Of a stretch of 64,000 nt of DNA, positions 24,277 through 33,381 are shown one piece after another. Under the pieces are notes generated by a model. That model saw nothing but the letters and a program-made list of their open reading frames with translations, did not search any database and had not been told where the DNA came from. Source of the stretch: RUG100 sp050953425. GTDB taxonomy: Bacteria > Bacillota > Clostridia > Peptostreptococcales > Anaerovoracaceae. Location: contig JBMNMQ010000007.1 of assembly GCA_050953425.1 (NCBI GenBank), forward strand, positions 248,001 through 312,000, in the 5' to 3' direction. The position numbers and the translations under genes are program-made. How positions within the stretch are numbered: position 1 is the stretch's first letter; every line of letters begins with the position of its first letter.

Positions 24277-25473
24277 TCAGCGGGATTTCTCCTGTGCGGC
24301 AACGTCGACCCAGGTGCTTCCCCGCCGGGCAGATTCCAGGCATTTGTCAACCCATTTGACGCCGCGGACGCCGGCCCGGATATCCGGGTACCAGAAATCG
24401 TCGTCGGACGCGGGTTCGACGCCGGTGACGGCGGCCGCAAAGCGGCGGTAGAGATTGGCCCAGGCGTCGTTCAGACCCTCTGGGTGGCAGGGTGCGAGGC
24501 GGTCTTCGCTGCGCGCCGCCGCATCGAGATAGGGCATGCCGCGATAGAGAATCTGCTCCGGCCGGCCGTCGACTTCATAGCGCAGCTGATCGGGGCAGGC
24601 GTCGTTCCATTCCAGAGAAGCCTTTTCACCGATGAGACGCACCTGGTGGTGGTGCCGGGCGCCGCTGTTGACGGAACTGGCCCAGCAGTAGGCCTGGGCG
24701 TCGGCGGCAACCGACGCGGACGCCGCCAGATCCATGATGACGAAGGCGTTGTCTTCCAGTCTGCGGCCGGGCACGAACGAACGCGTCGTGCACAGCAGAC
24801 GGCGGATTCTAAAATCGGGAATCATGGCCTCGGTCAGATAGAGCGGGTGGGTGCCGACGTCACCGAGTATGAAAGAGGAGCCGGCCTGTTCCGGCCTGCT
24901 GCGCCAGGGAACGGCGCGGTGATCCCGCTCGTCGGCGCGGCTGTCGCCGCCGTGCGCGAAGCTCATGTTGATGAGGCGGATGCGGCCGAGCCGGCCGCTG
25001 CGAACCATCTGCCGCGCCTGCTGAATCATCGGGTGGCAGGCGTAACCGTAGGCAGCGACTGCGACACACTGCCTGCGCTCGGCCAGCGCCGCCAGCTCCT
25101 CGGCCTCGGCGACGGAGCAGCAGAGCGGTTTTTCGCAGACGACATGGAGTCCGGCTTCGAGAGCGGCTCGACAGGCCTCATAATGGAAGGCGTTGGGGGT
25201 CGCAATGGAAACCGCCTCAATGCCGTCTGCGCGCCTGGCTTCGGCGGCAAGCATATCGGGAACATCGGCATAGCAGCGTGCCGGGTCCAGACCCAGTCTG
25301 CGGCCGAAGTCCCGACATCGCTGCGGGTCGTGACTGAAGACCCCGGCAAGAAGCTGAAAGTTATCGTCACGCCGGGCCGCAGCCCGGTGTACGGCGCCGA
25401 TCTGGCTGCCTTCTCCACCGCCGATCATCGCCCAGCGAATACTGTGATCGGCGATTCTGAAACCATCTAGCAT
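24277..25473 (-). CDS. Gfo/Idh/MocA-family oxidoreductase
   Basis: 398-residue NAD(P)-dependent dehydrogenase with an N-terminal Rossmann domain (WAMIGGGEGSQIGAVHRAA) and the catalytic EKP (HVVCEKPLCC), followed by GDVGTHPLYLTE in the C-terminal substrate domain. The GGGxGxxIG loop and sequence resemble the branch acting on inositols and related sugars. G-rich sequence five bases before the ATG marks the start; the frame extends further upstream through the promoter and is not used. Cotranscribed with the symporter, divergent from an IolG-like gene. Confidence 0.88.
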   Translation of the reverse strand: MLDGFRIADHSIRWAMIGGGEGSQIGAVHRAAARRDDNFQLLAGVFSHDPQRCRDFGRRLGLDPARCYADVPDMLAAEARRADGIEAVSIATPNAFHYEACRAALEAGLHVVCEKPLCCSVAEAEELAALAERRQCVAVAAYGYACHPMIQQARQMVRSGRLGRIRLINMSFAHGGDSRADERDHRAVPWRSRPEQAGSSFILGDVGTHPLYLTEAMIPDFRIRRLLCTTRSFVPGRRLEDNAFVIMDLAASASVAADAQAYCWASSVNSGARHHHQVRLIGEKASLEWNDACPDQLRYEVDGRPEQILYRGMPYLDAAARSEDRLAPCHPEGLNDAWANLYRRFAAAVTGVEPASDDDFWYPDIRAGVRGVKWVDKCLESARRGSTWVDVAAQEKSR

Positions 25474-25537
25474 AGCATCCCCCCCTGTTCGGTGCGCCGG
25501 CATCGCGGCGGATTTGTAAAAAAATACCTTAAAACAT

Positions 25538-25565
25538 ATTATAGCAGAGAAAGAATTGTTTACAA
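25538..25565 (-). promoter_or_regulatory. Leftward promoter of the oxidoreductase-symporter pair
   Basis: On the minus strand TTGTAA, 16-base spacer, perfect TATAAT. Its -35 overlaps the -35 of the rightward promoter. Confidence 0.7.
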
Positions 25566-25586
25566 GTGTTATAATACTGTTACAAT
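25559..25586 (+). promoter_or_regulatory. Rightward promoter of the IolG-like gene
   Basis: TTTACA, 16-base spacer, TACAAT. The box TTGTTTACAA at the shared -35 is itself nearly palindromic, and TTTACA is mirrored by TGTAAA about 21 bases downstream, so one regulator could control both directions. Confidence 0.65.
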
Positions 25587-25684
25587 GTAAAGTAAAGCTT
25601 TGCGGGGTGCTGCCCGGCGCATTGACCAGAGGGGCGGCAGCCTGCTGCATAAACGGGCGGACCTCATACCCGGGAGGAGGGAAC

Positions 25685-26704
25685 ATGCTGCATATCGGTT
25701 TGATCGGCTGCGGCCGGATGGGAAGGGATCATGTGAAACGCGTGACAGAGCGCACGGCGGATGCGGAAATCGCGGCGGTGGCGGATGTGGATGCCGAGCG
25801 GCGGAAACAGGCGGCTGCTCTCTGCGGCGCACGCATGTACAGCGATCCGCTGGCACTGATCGATGACGATCGGGTCGAGGCGGTGATGGTGGTTTCGCCC
25901 GGCGCAGCGCATGAAGAGCCCATTCTTCGCGCCGTGCGGCGCGGCAAGCCGGTCTTTTCCGAAAAGCCGCTGGCGACGACGGCGGCAGCCTGCCGCCGCA
26001 TTGCGGAAGCGGAAATGGAGGGCGGACGGCATCTCGTGCAGGTCGGTTTCATGCGGCGCTTTGACCGCGGCTGCCGCCAGATGAAGAAAGAGCTGGATTC
26101 CGGCGCCTATGGCGCGCCGCTTCTGCTCCACTGCACCCATCGCAATGCCTATGTCCTCGACGACTACACGACGCCGATGGCGGTCTATGATACCGCCATC
26201 CACGAAATCGACTGTCTGCACTGGCTGCTCGATGACACCTGGGAATCGGTACAGGTGATTCTGCCGCGCCGCAGCCGACTGGCCAGGGAAGGGCTGCAGG
26301 ATCCGCAGCTGATGATTCTGCGTTCCCGCGGCGGCGTAGTCGTGGGGCTCGAGGTATTCGTCACCTGCCGCTTCGGCTATGACATCAACTGCGAGATCGT
26401 CTGTGAAGAAGGCAGCCTCACCATGCCGCAGCCGGCGGCGCCGCTCATCAAGCATGCGGCGAAGATTGAGCGGGAACTGGAGACCGATTTCTTCAATCGC
26501 TTCCTCGATGCCTACGATGTGGAAATCAATGAGTGGGTGCGGGGCGCGCAGGCCGGCCGCGTCGACGGACCCACGGCCTGGGATGGCTATATGGCGGCGG
26601 TGACGGCAGATGCACTGGTAAAGGCGCAGCGCAGCGGCGTCAGCGAAACCGTAGCCGCAGCCGAGACCCCGGCCTTTTACCGCCCGGCGCAGCAGAGCCG
26701 GTAA
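25685..26704 (+). CDS. Inositol 2-dehydrogenase-like oxidoreductase (IolG type)
   Basis: 339 residues, Gfo/Idh/MocA family. Rossmann start HIGLIGCGRMGRDHVKRV, catalytic Lys in FSEKPLA, and the substrate motif DTAIHEIDCLHWLL, typical of myo-inositol 2-dehydrogenase (Asp and His of the catalytic triad). Such enzymes oxidise myo-inositol to 2-keto-myo-inositol with NAD+. Other iol genes are not in the window, so the sugar could differ. GGAGGAGGG precedes the ATG. Divergent from the symporter operon and probably co-regulated. Confidence 0.85.
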   Translation: MLHIGLIGCGRMGRDHVKRVTERTADAEIAAVADVDAERRKQAAALCGARMYSDPLALIDDDRVEAVMVVSPGAAHEEPILRAVRRGKPVFSEKPLATTAAACRRIAEAEMEGGRHLVQVGFMRRFDRGCRQMKKELDSGAYGAPLLLHCTHRNAYVLDDYTTPMAVYDTAIHEIDCLHWLLDDTWESVQVILPRRSRLAREGLQDPQLMILRSRGGVVVGLEVFVTCRFGYDINCEIVCEEGSLTMPQPAAPLIKHAAKIERELETDFFNRFLDAYDVEINEWVRGAQAGRVDGPTAWDGYMAAVTADALVKAQRSGVSETVAAAETPAFYRPAQQSR

Positions 26705-26783
26705 GGGAGCAGGCTGCAGGCCGCGGCAGCCGCTAAGAGGGCCGGACGCAGCGGCCGTTCGCAGCGTTTTTTCTGCAGCCGAT

Positions 26784-26796
26784 TGTGTCAGACACA
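26784..26796. promoter_or_regulatory. Short perfect dyad upstream of ftsH
   Basis: TGTGTC-A-GACACA lies about 110 bases before ftsH, followed by a CGGCTGTGTG repeat of its half. It could be an operator; no clear promoter was found beside it, and it does not match CIRCE. Confidence 0.3.
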
Positions 26797-26904
26797 CGGC
26801 TGTGTGGTATCTGTACAGAAAGCCTGTATCTGTGCCGCGGATTCTGACCGGGCCGGATCCATTCATGCCTGCGGGCACAGCGCCCGCCGAGAAAGGAACA
26901 CGAC

Positions 26905-28779
26905 ATGAAAGAAGTCAAATCGCCGAAGAGGCCGCTGGCCTATTACTATATCATTGCTCTGGTGCTGCTCCTGCTGTTCAATTTTCTGGTCGCGCCGAGC
27001 ATTTCGCAGAAAAAGGTCACCGAAGTCAACTACAGCACCTTTATGCACATGATCGAGGATCGCGACGTCGGCAAGGTAGAGATCACCGATACCGAGATCA
27101 CCTTCACCAGCAAGGATGAGAGCAGGATCTACAAGACCGGGGTCATGAATGACCCGGAACTGATCGATCGCCTCTATCAGTCCGGCGCCAAATTTACCAG
27201 GGAAATTGAGACTACGATGTCGCCCGGCCTGACTATTTTCCTCTCCTTCATTCTGCCGGTGCTGATTTTCATCATCCTCGGCGAGTATCTGCGGCGCAAG
27301 ATGATGCAGTCGGCCGGCGGCAAGGGCGCGATGTCCTTCGGCATGGGGAAGTCGAACGCCCGGGTCTACGTGCAGTCGACCGGCGGGATCCGCTTCAGCG
27401 ATGTCGCCGGCGAGGACGAAGCCAAGGAAAGCCTGCAGGAAATCGTCGAATATCTGCACGATCCGTCCAAATACGAGGAGATCGGCGCGGCCATGCCCAA
27501 GGGCATTCTCCTTGTCGGACCGCCTGGAACCGGCAAGACGATGCTGGCCAAAGCCGTGGCCGGCGAGTCCCAGGTGCCGTTCTTTTCGATTTCCGGTTCG
27601 GAGTTCGTCGAGATGTTCGTCGGCATGGGCGCTTCCAAGGTACGCGACCTGTTCAAGCAGGCCAAGGAGAAAGCTCCCTGCATCGTCTTTATCGACGAGA
27701 TCGACACCATCGGCAAGAAGCGCGACGGGCAGATTTCCGCCAACGACGAGCGCGAACAGACGCTGAACCAGCTTCTGACCGAGATGGACGGTTTTGAGAA
27801 CAACAACGGCGTCATCATTCTCGCCGCCACCAATCGTCCCGAATCCCTCGATCCGGCGCTGACGCGGCCGGGACGCTTTGACCGCCGCGTGCCGGTGGAG
27901 CTGCCCGATCTCAAGGGCAGAGAGGAGATCCTCAAGGTGCACGCGAAGAAGATCCGCCTCGCCGACGACGTTGATTTCAGCGTCATCGCGCGCATGGCCG
28001 CCGGCACCTCCGGCGCCGAGCTCGCCAACATCGTCAACGAGAGTGCACTGCGGGCGGTGCGCGACGGCCGCCGCGAGGTGACCGAGGCCGATCTCGAGGA
28101 GAGCATTGAGGTGGTCATCGCCGGATATCAGAAAAAGAACGCCATTCTCTCCGACGACGAGAAAAAGGTGGTCGCCTATCACGAAATCGGTCATGCGCTG
28201 GTGGCCGCGCGGCAGACGCATTCGGCGCCGGTGCAGAAAATCACGATCATTCCCCGCACCTCCGGAGCGCTGGGCTACACCATGCAGGTGGAACAGAATG
28301 ACAAGAGTCTGCTGACGCGGGAAGAACTGGAAAACAAGATTGCCACGCTGACCGGCGGCAGGGCGGCGGAAGAGGAGGCCTTCGGCGAAATCACGACCGG
28401 CGCTTCCAACGATATTGAACAGGCCACCAAGCTGGCGCGTGCGATGATCACCCGCTACGGCATGAACGAGGAGTTTGACATGGTGGCGATGGAGACGGTT
28501 ACCAATCAGTATCTGGGCGGCGATACGTCGCTGGCCTGCTCGGCGGAAACGCAGAACGAAATCGATCGCAAAGTCATCGACCTGGTCAAAGCGCAGCACG
28601 CCCGGGCGCGGAGCATTCTCGCCGCCAACCGCGATCTGATGCGCCGCCTGGCGGACTTCCTCTACAAGAAGGAGACAATAACCGGCGAGGAGTTCATGGA
28701 GATCCTGAACGAGGAGGATCGCAAGGCCGCGGCCGCTCAGTCGCAGACAGAAACGAAAAAAGGAGGCAGCAGAAAATGA
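26905..28779 (+). CDS. ftsH: ATP-dependent zinc metalloprotease FtsH
   Basis: Membrane-bound AAA+ protease that unfolds and degrades membrane and regulatory proteins. 624 residues: TM1 (about 12-32), an extracytoplasmic loop, TM2 (about 108-130), AAA+ domain with Walker A GPPGTGKT at 205-212, Walker B IVFIDEIDTIG, SRH region NRPESLDPALTRPGRFDRR, and the zinc site HEIGH at 426-430 in the protease domain. AAAGGA lies seven bases before the ATG. Its stop overlaps the next gene. It lacks the usual tilS-hpt neighbours. Confidence 0.97.
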   Translation: MKEVKSPKRPLAYYYIIALVLLLLFNFLVAPSISQKKVTEVNYSTFMHMIEDRDVGKVEITDTEITFTSKDESRIYKTGVMNDPELIDRLYQSGAKFTREIETTMSPGLTIFLSFILPVLIFIILGEYLRRKMMQSAGGKGAMSFGMGKSNARVYVQSTGGIRFSDVAGEDEAKESLQEIVEYLHDPSKYEEIGAAMPKGILLVGPPGTGKTMLAKAVAGESQVPFFSISGSEFVEMFVGMGASKVRDLFKQAKEKAPCIVFIDEIDTIGKKRDGQISANDEREQTLNQLLTEMDGFENNNGVIILAATNRPESLDPALTRPGRFDRRVPVELPDLKGREEILKVHAKKIRLADDVDFSVIARMAAGTSGAELANIVNESALRAVRDGRREVTEADLEESIEVVIAGYQKKNAILSDDEKKVVAYHEIGHALVAARQTHSAPVQKITIIPRTSGALGYTMQVEQNDKSLLTREELENKIATLTGGRAAEEEAFGEITTGASNDIEQATKLARAMITRYGMNEEFDMVAMETVTNQYLGGDTSLACSAETQNEIDRKVIDLVKAQHARARSILAANRDLMRRLADFLYKKETITGEEFMEILNEEDRKAAAAQSQTETKKGGSRK

Positions 28780-29312
28780 AACATCGTTCGCAGCTCGCCC
28801 GGACGCAGCTGATCCTCGGCATCCTCATGGTGGTTCTGGGAATTGCCGCGCTGATCCGGCCGCTTTCCCTGCTGACCGGCTTTGTCATCGCCTGCGGCAT
28901 CATGGCGATCATTCTCGGCATTTTCGATATTGTCTTCTATATCCGTGCCGAGCGCTTTTCCGGTGCGGGGCCGCTGACGGCGGTCATCACCGGTGTTCTC
29001 AGCATCATGGTCGGCGTTATGCTGCTGATTTTCCCCGACGCCGGCAGAATGGTTCTGTGCGTGCTCTTCCCGATCTGGTTCATTGCCCACAGTGCGGCGC
29101 AGCTGGCGCAGGCGGATATCCTGCGCCTGACGAGCGCCCGCGGATACTATCTGCTTTCCGTCATCACCGCCATCATCGGTATTATACTCGGATTTCTGCT
29201 GCTTCTGCAGCCGCTGCTCTCCGGCGTGGCGCTGGGCTGGATGATCGGGCTCTATCTGATCCTTCTCGGCGCTGCCGGCATCGTGCTCTCCTTCAGCCGG
29301 CACAATCTCTGA
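28776..29312 (+). CDS. HdeD/DUF308-family membrane protein
   Basis: 178 residues with six predicted helices in three pairs (LILGILMVVLGIAALIRP, GIMAIILGIFDIVFYI, GVLSIMVGVMLLIF and later repeats), the internally repetitive pattern of HdeD/DUF308 proteins, which in enterics are linked to acid resistance. Function here is unknown. It overlaps ftsH by four bases (ATGA) with GGAGG inside ftsH, so the two are translated together; a membrane partner or substrate of FtsH is a reasonable inference only. Confidence 0.8.
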   Translation: MKHRSQLARTQLILGILMVVLGIAALIRPLSLLTGFVIACGIMAIILGIFDIVFYIRAERFSGAGPLTAVITGVLSIMVGVMLLIFPDAGRMVLCVLFPIWFIAHSAAQLAQADILRLTSARGYYLLSVITAIIGIILGFLLLLQPLLSGVALGWMIGLYLILLGAAGIVLSFSRHNL

Positions 29313-29393
29313 ACGGATGACCCTGCAGGCGGGGGCCGCCGGGATCGGCACCGGAACAAGCGCTGCCGCACGACGGACCGGGGGCATGAAACG

Positions 29394-29418
29394 GCCGTCC
29401 GGTGAAAGGCCGGACGGC
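29394..29418. terminator. Hairpin between the ftsH operon and the metal-efflux operon
   Basis: GCCGTCCGG pairs with CCGGACGGC around a seven-base loop. It stands between convergent genes but lacks a good T-run on either side. Confidence 0.4.
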
Positions 29419-29494
29419 AGGGGATGCAGCAGATCGGCCTGCCGTCGCTGCGAGGCGGCAGGCACATCTTTCTGCTGTTTGCATTGCTTTCGGC

Positions 29495-31570
29495 TTATTT
29501 CTGGCGGGCCAGCAGGCGCATCGAATTGAGAATGCAGAGGACGGCTACGCCGACGTCGGCGAAGACGGCCGCCCACATCGTGGCGATGCCGACGGTCGCC
29601 AGAATCAGAATGAGCACTTTGATGACCAGCGCAAAGACGATGTTCTGCCGGGCGATGGCGATGGTGCGGCGGGCGATGCGCATGACCAGCGGAATGCGTT
29701 CGAGGTCGTCATCCATGATCACCACGTCGGCCGCTTCGATGGCGGCATCGGAACCGAGCGAACCCATCGCGATGCCGACATCGGCACGCATCAGCACCGG
29801 GGCGTCGTTGATGCCGTCGCCGATGAAGGCGAGATATCCGCGCCCGCGGCTGTGTTCCTCTTCGCGCAGCAGTTCCTCCACGGCCGCGACTTTGTCGCCG
29901 GGCAGCAGTTCGGCACGGACCTGATCTACGCCGAGGCGGCTGCCGACGGCTTCGGCGGCCTGACGGCGATCGCCGGACAGCATGATGAACCGTTCGACCC
30001 CCTCTTTTTTCATGTCGGCGATGGCTCGCTGCGCCTCCGGCTTGACCTGGTCGGAGATCAGGATGGCACCGAGAAAGCGGCTGTCGGCAGCTACATAGAC
30101 AATGGTAGAGGCCGGGTCCTCGGCGGTTTCAAAGTCGATGCCGCGTTCGCGCAGCAGCGCGGCGCTGCCGACGAGAAGGACGGTTTCCGCGGCCGTCGTT
30201 TCACTGCGCGCGGGCGGAGCTGTTTCGCCGGCTGCCGCAGCGAGGCCCGCCTGCAGGGCTGTCTCTCCGGCCGCGGCGGCTTTCCCCGCGGCAGGTGCGG
30301 TCTGCACGACGGCGAGCAGGCCCCGGCCGCTGAGGCTGGTGACGTCGCGGACGACGGCGGGCAGGGCGTCCGCCCCGTCCGCACAGCCGCCGGATCCGGC
30401 TTTCGCGAGCGCGGCCTGCGGCTGCAGACCGCGGGCCGTGCAGGCTTCGCGGATGGAGGCGGCGATCGGATGCGTCGACATTCCTTCGGCCAGTGCGGCC
30501 GTGCGCAGCACATCTTCTTCCGTTACGCCCGCGGCGGGGAGGATGCGATTGACCGTAAAGACGCCGCGCGTCAGTGTGCCGGTCTTATCCGATACCACAT
30601 CCCTGAGGCGGCCCATCAGCTCCAGATAATTGGATCCCTTGACGAGGACGCCGGCGCGGGACGCAGCGCCGATGCCGCCGAAGAACGCCAGCGGTACGGA
30701 AATCACCAGGGCACACGGACAGGAGATGACGAGGAAGGTGCAGGCGCGATAGATCCAGGTCGCCGCATCGTGCGTGAGCAGGCTGGGGATCACGGCCAGC
30801 GCGACCGCGCCGAAAACGACGATCGGCGTGTAGATGCGGGCAAAGCGGGTGATGAACGACTCGAGATGTGATTTTCGTTCCGAAGCTTCTTCGACCAGTT
30901 CGAGAATCCTGACAACGGTGGAATCTTCGTACTGCTTATCGGCGCGGATCTTCAGCAGTGTCTCTTCGTTGACGCAGCCGGAGATGACCTCGTCGCCCGC
31001 GTGCACGGAACGCGGCACCGACTCGCCGGTGAGGGCGGCGGTGTTGACGCGGCCGTCGCCTTCGAGCACGGTTCCGTCGACGGGGATCTTTTCGCCGGCG
31101 CGTACCAGCAGGATGTCACCGACGGCCACATCATCCGGCTCGATCTCTTCGAGACTGCCGTCCGGCAGCAGCCGCTCGGCGGATTCCGGGACGATTTCCA
31201 TCAAATCCTTGATCGAACCGCGTGAGCGGTCGACGGCGTAGGACTGAAACCACTCTCCGATCTGGTAAAAGAGCATGACGGCGCAGGCTTCCGGATTTTC
31301 TCCGGTCGCGAAAGCGCCGACCGTCGCCAGCGTCATCAGAAAGGATTCGTCCAGCATCTGGCCGTGGACGATGCCGAGGAACGCCTTGCGGACGACGTCC
31401 CAGCCGATCAGGATATAGGGGACCAGGTAGGGGATGGCCATCAGCCAGTGGTTCTCGTGGATGGAAGCGGGCAGCCGGTCGCCGAGCAGATGTTCACCGA
31501 GGACGACGGCGGCATAGAGAATCAGGGCGATGAGAATGCGCGTTCTCTCTTTTTTCAGTTTTTTGCTCAT
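29495..31570 (-). CDS. P1B-type heavy-metal efflux ATPase, Zn/Cd/Pb class
   Basis: 691-residue transporter that pumps soft divalent metals out of the cytoplasm. CPC transport motif in ISCPCALVISVP, phosphorylation Asp328 in SDKTGTLT, HP motif STHPIA, GDGINDAP hinge, and in the last helices FADVGVAVLCILNSMRLL, whose Asp-Gly pair marks the Zn/Cd (P1B-2) subgroup. No N-terminal HMA domain is fused; it is encoded separately upstream. An Ala-rich insertion (about residues 420-465, AAPAAGKAAAAGETALQ-like) lies in the nucleotide-binding domain. GAGGTG precedes the ATG. Last gene of the arsR operon. Confidence 0.92.
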   Translation of the reverse strand: MSKKLKKERTRILIALILYAAVVLGEHLLGDRLPASIHENHWLMAIPYLVPYILIGWDVVRKAFLGIVHGQMLDESFLMTLATVGAFATGENPEACAVMLFYQIGEWFQSYAVDRSRGSIKDLMEIVPESAERLLPDGSLEEIEPDDVAVGDILLVRAGEKIPVDGTVLEGDGRVNTAALTGESVPRSVHAGDEVISGCVNEETLLKIRADKQYEDSTVVRILELVEEASERKSHLESFITRFARIYTPIVVFGAVALAVIPSLLTHDAATWIYRACTFLVISCPCALVISVPLAFFGGIGAASRAGVLVKGSNYLELMGRLRDVVSDKTGTLTRGVFTVNRILPAAGVTEEDVLRTAALAEGMSTHPIAASIREACTARGLQPQAALAKAGSGGCADGADALPAVVRDVTSLSGRGLLAVVQTAPAAGKAAAAGETALQAGLAAAAGETAPPARSETTAAETVLLVGSAALLRERGIDFETAEDPASTIVYVAADSRFLGAILISDQVKPEAQRAIADMKKEGVERFIMLSGDRRQAAEAVGSRLGVDQVRAELLPGDKVAAVEELLREEEHSRGRGYLAFIGDGINDAPVLMRADVGIAMGSLGSDAAIEAADVVIMDDDLERIPLVMRIARRTIAIARQNIVFALVIKVLILILATVGIATMWAAVFADVGVAVLCILNSMRLLARQK

Positions 31571-31707
31571 AATGACACCTCAGTCTTCCCGGCCGCGGCG
31601 GGCGGGATCCAAGTACACTGTGTTCGCCTGCGCAGGCGGCCGCCGGGTGAGCCGGCAGGGCTGCGGGCCGCTGCTTTGACGGAGCAGGTGCGGCCGTCAC
31701 GGCGGAG

Positions 31708-31923
31708 TTACTTTTCGATGGAAAAATCGGGTTCGACTCTGCGGCAGGCACGAATGGCCTGATCGAGAATTTCATCAAAGCGGCTGTCGTCGGCTTCGAC
31801 GGTCATCTTCTGCATCATGAAATTGACGCGCCCCTTCTGCACTCCTTCGATTTTGTTGATGGCATCTTCCATTTTGGCCGCGCAGCTGGCGCAGTCGACT
31901 TCGATTTTGTAGCTCTTTTTCAT
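31708..31923 (-). CDS. HMA-domain metallochaperone
   Basis: 71-residue single heavy-metal-associated domain, ferredoxin-like fold, with the metal-binding CxxC in VDCASCAAKMEDA (residues 11-14). It probably delivers or senses Zn/Cd for the ATPase encoded downstream, replacing that protein's missing N-terminal domain. The cytosolic acidic Asp before the first Cys fits Zn/Cd rather than Cu(I) preference. AAAGGA lies eight bases before ATG; the ATPase gene follows after 137 bases. Confidence 0.88.
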   Translation of the reverse strand: MKKSYKIEVDCASCAAKMEDAINKIEGVQKGRVNFMMQKMTVEADDSRFDEILDQAIRACRRVEPDFSIEK

Positions 31924-31992
31924 GGTCTTGTTCCTTTCTTCCCGTTTGTGACCGCCGCGCCGGTTCTGCTGCCGGCGGATCGGGGGTGCTGA

Positions 31993-32319
31993 CTACCGGT
32001 CTTCTTCGATGTGCTCCTTGCCCATGGCGATGATCGTCTTGACATGCTCATCGGCCAGGGCGTAATAGACGGCTTTGCCGTCGCGCCTGGCCTTGACCAG
32101 CTTGGCTGCCTTGAGGATCTTCAGCTGATGGGAGATGGCCGGCTGGCTCATCTCCAGATCATCGCAGATCGAAGAGACATTTTTTTCGCCCGCGTAGAGA
32201 TCGTAGAGAATGCGGACCCGGGTCGAATCGGCGAAAACCTTGAACAGTTCCGCCAGGTCGATCAGTTCCTCTTCGTCGATGCGCTCTGTCTGGTGACCGA
32301 GGCTGTCCGTTTTTTTCAT
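31993..32319 (-). CDS. ArsR/SmtB-family metal-responsive repressor
   Basis: 108-residue winged-helix repressor. The DNA-recognition helix is in MSQPAISHQLKILKAAKLV, preceded by VFADSTRVRILYDLYAGEKNV. The C-terminal helix has DEHVKTIIAMGKEHIEED with acidic and His residues as in CzrA/SmtB alpha5 metal sites, which sense Zn. It is the first gene of the operon; AAGGAG lies six bases before the chosen ATG. An AT-rich inverted repeat overlaps its own promoter, so autorepression relieved by metal is expected. Confidence 0.9.
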   Translation of the reverse strand: MKKTDSLGHQTERIDEEELIDLAELFKVFADSTRVRILYDLYAGEKNVSSICDDLEMSQPAISHQLKILKAAKLVKARRDGKAVYYALADEHVKTIIAMGKEHIEEDR

Positions 32320-32411
32320 GCTGCGCTCCTTCCGCTGTTCGGCGTGGTTCGCTCGCCGAGTTCCCCTGTTTTTATCCCGCGGAGAGCCGGGAGCAAACAA
32401 ATTCGCGTTTG

Positions 32412-32439
32412 TTTATATGAATATATTAGCATATATAAA
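32412..32439. promoter_or_regulatory. ArsR/SmtB-type operator
   Basis: TATATG, ten bases, CATATA: an AT-rich dyad of the SmtB/CzrA operator style, strongly contrasting with the GC-rich surroundings and overlapping the -10 of the arsR promoter. Confidence 0.65.
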
Positions 32440-32450
32440 TGTGATGTCAA
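32423..32450 (-). promoter_or_regulatory. Promoter of the arsR-HMA-ATPase operon
   Basis: On the minus strand TTGACA, 16-base spacer, TAATAT, with the -10 inside the operator. Confidence 0.75.
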
Positions 32451-32469
32451 CGGAAAAATGAAATTACGG

Positions 32470-32499
32470 TTGAACATTTTTTGCGGCGGGCGGTATAAT
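32470..32499 (+). promoter_or_regulatory. Promoter of the Nudix gene
   Basis: TTGAAC, 18-base spacer, perfect TATAAT, about 80 bases before the Nudix ATG and divergent from the arsR promoter. Confidence 0.6.
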
Positions 32500-32582
32500 G
32501 GGGCAGAACATGGCCGCTGCCGCTGCGTTTCCGGGGCACGGCGGCTCCGGGCCGGCCGGCGGCCGGAAGTGAGGTATGATAT

Positions 32583-33179
32583 ATGGCAAAAATGCAGCTG
32601 GAATCGCTGAAGAAGCTTTATGCGGGGCCCTTCGTGGCGATGTACCAGGCCGATTACCGCAACCGTGAGAGCGGCGGCCGCAAGCAGTATGATATGATTT
32701 CCCGCAATCTGCACCTGCAGGCGGAAACACTGGGCAGGGACCTGCCGCTCAATGCGATCGCCATGCTCGTTGTCGACCCGGTCCGGCGCCGGGTGCTGCT
32801 GACGCGTGAGTTCCGCATGCCGATCAACGATTACATGGTCTCTCTGCCGGCGGGGCTGGTCGAAGAAGGAGAAGACCCCGAGCAGGCACTGCGGCGCGAA
32901 CTGCGCGAGGAAGCCGGCTTGACGGCCGACCGCATCCATCTTCTGCCGGCGACGTTTTCGAGCATCGGGCTCACCGATGAACGCGTCGCGACGGCCATCG
33001 TCACCGTACGCGGCGCGCAGCAGGAACAGCATCTGGAGGAAAACGAGGAAATCACCAGTGCCTGGTATTCCTATGAAGAAGCGCGGCGGATCGTCACCGA
33101 CCCGCAGACGCGCATCGGTGCCCGCAGCGCCTTCCTGACCATGCTGTGGCTCGAGCACGAGGGTGTTTCGGTGCTCTAG
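32583..33179 (+). CDS. Nudix hydrolase, ADP-ribose pyrophosphatase-like
   Basis: 198-residue Nudix enzyme that probably hydrolyses ADP-ribose or related nucleotide sugars to AMP plus sugar phosphate with Mg2+. The complete Nudix box is present (SLPAGLVEEGEDPEQALRRE followed by LREEAGL, near residues 87-113). The upstream LLTREFRMPIN is typical of the ADPRase branch. G-rich SD (GTGAGG) eight bases before ATG. Monocistronic, followed by a hairpin terminator. Confidence 0.88.
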   Translation: MAKMQLESLKKLYAGPFVAMYQADYRNRESGGRKQYDMISRNLHLQAETLGRDLPLNAIAMLVVDPVRRRVLLTREFRMPINDYMVSLPAGLVEEGEDPEQALRRELREEAGLTADRIHLLPATFSSIGLTDERVATAIVTVRGAQQEQHLEENEEITSAWYSYEEARRIVTDPQTRIGARSAFLTMLWLEHEGVSVL

Positions 33180-33218
33180 ACGCCCGCGGCCGGGGCGAAG
33201 CAATGCGGAAAACAGGAA

Positions 33219-33256
33219 AAGCAAACTCCGCACCGTGTTTGGGTGCGGAGCCTTTG
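33219..33256. terminator. Bidirectional terminator between the Nudix gene and glgP
   Basis: CTCCGCACC pairs with GGTGCGGAG around a seven-base loop. On the minus strand TTTGCTTTTCC follows, good for glgP; on the plus strand only CCTTTGC follows. Confidence 0.65.
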
Positions 33257-33381
33257 CGGATGTTTCATATTGCTGTTTATATGTTCGGCGGATGCTGTTC
33301 GGCGGGCTGCCGCCGTCGGTGCGGCCCCCGCGCTGCCCGCGGCCGAACCGCGCCGCAGCAGACGTCGCTGCGGATTGCGGA

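Noticed and set aside
31715..31745. tRNA-like TTCGACTC string
   Set aside because: It lies inside the HMA coding sequence and no cloverleaf can be folded around it.
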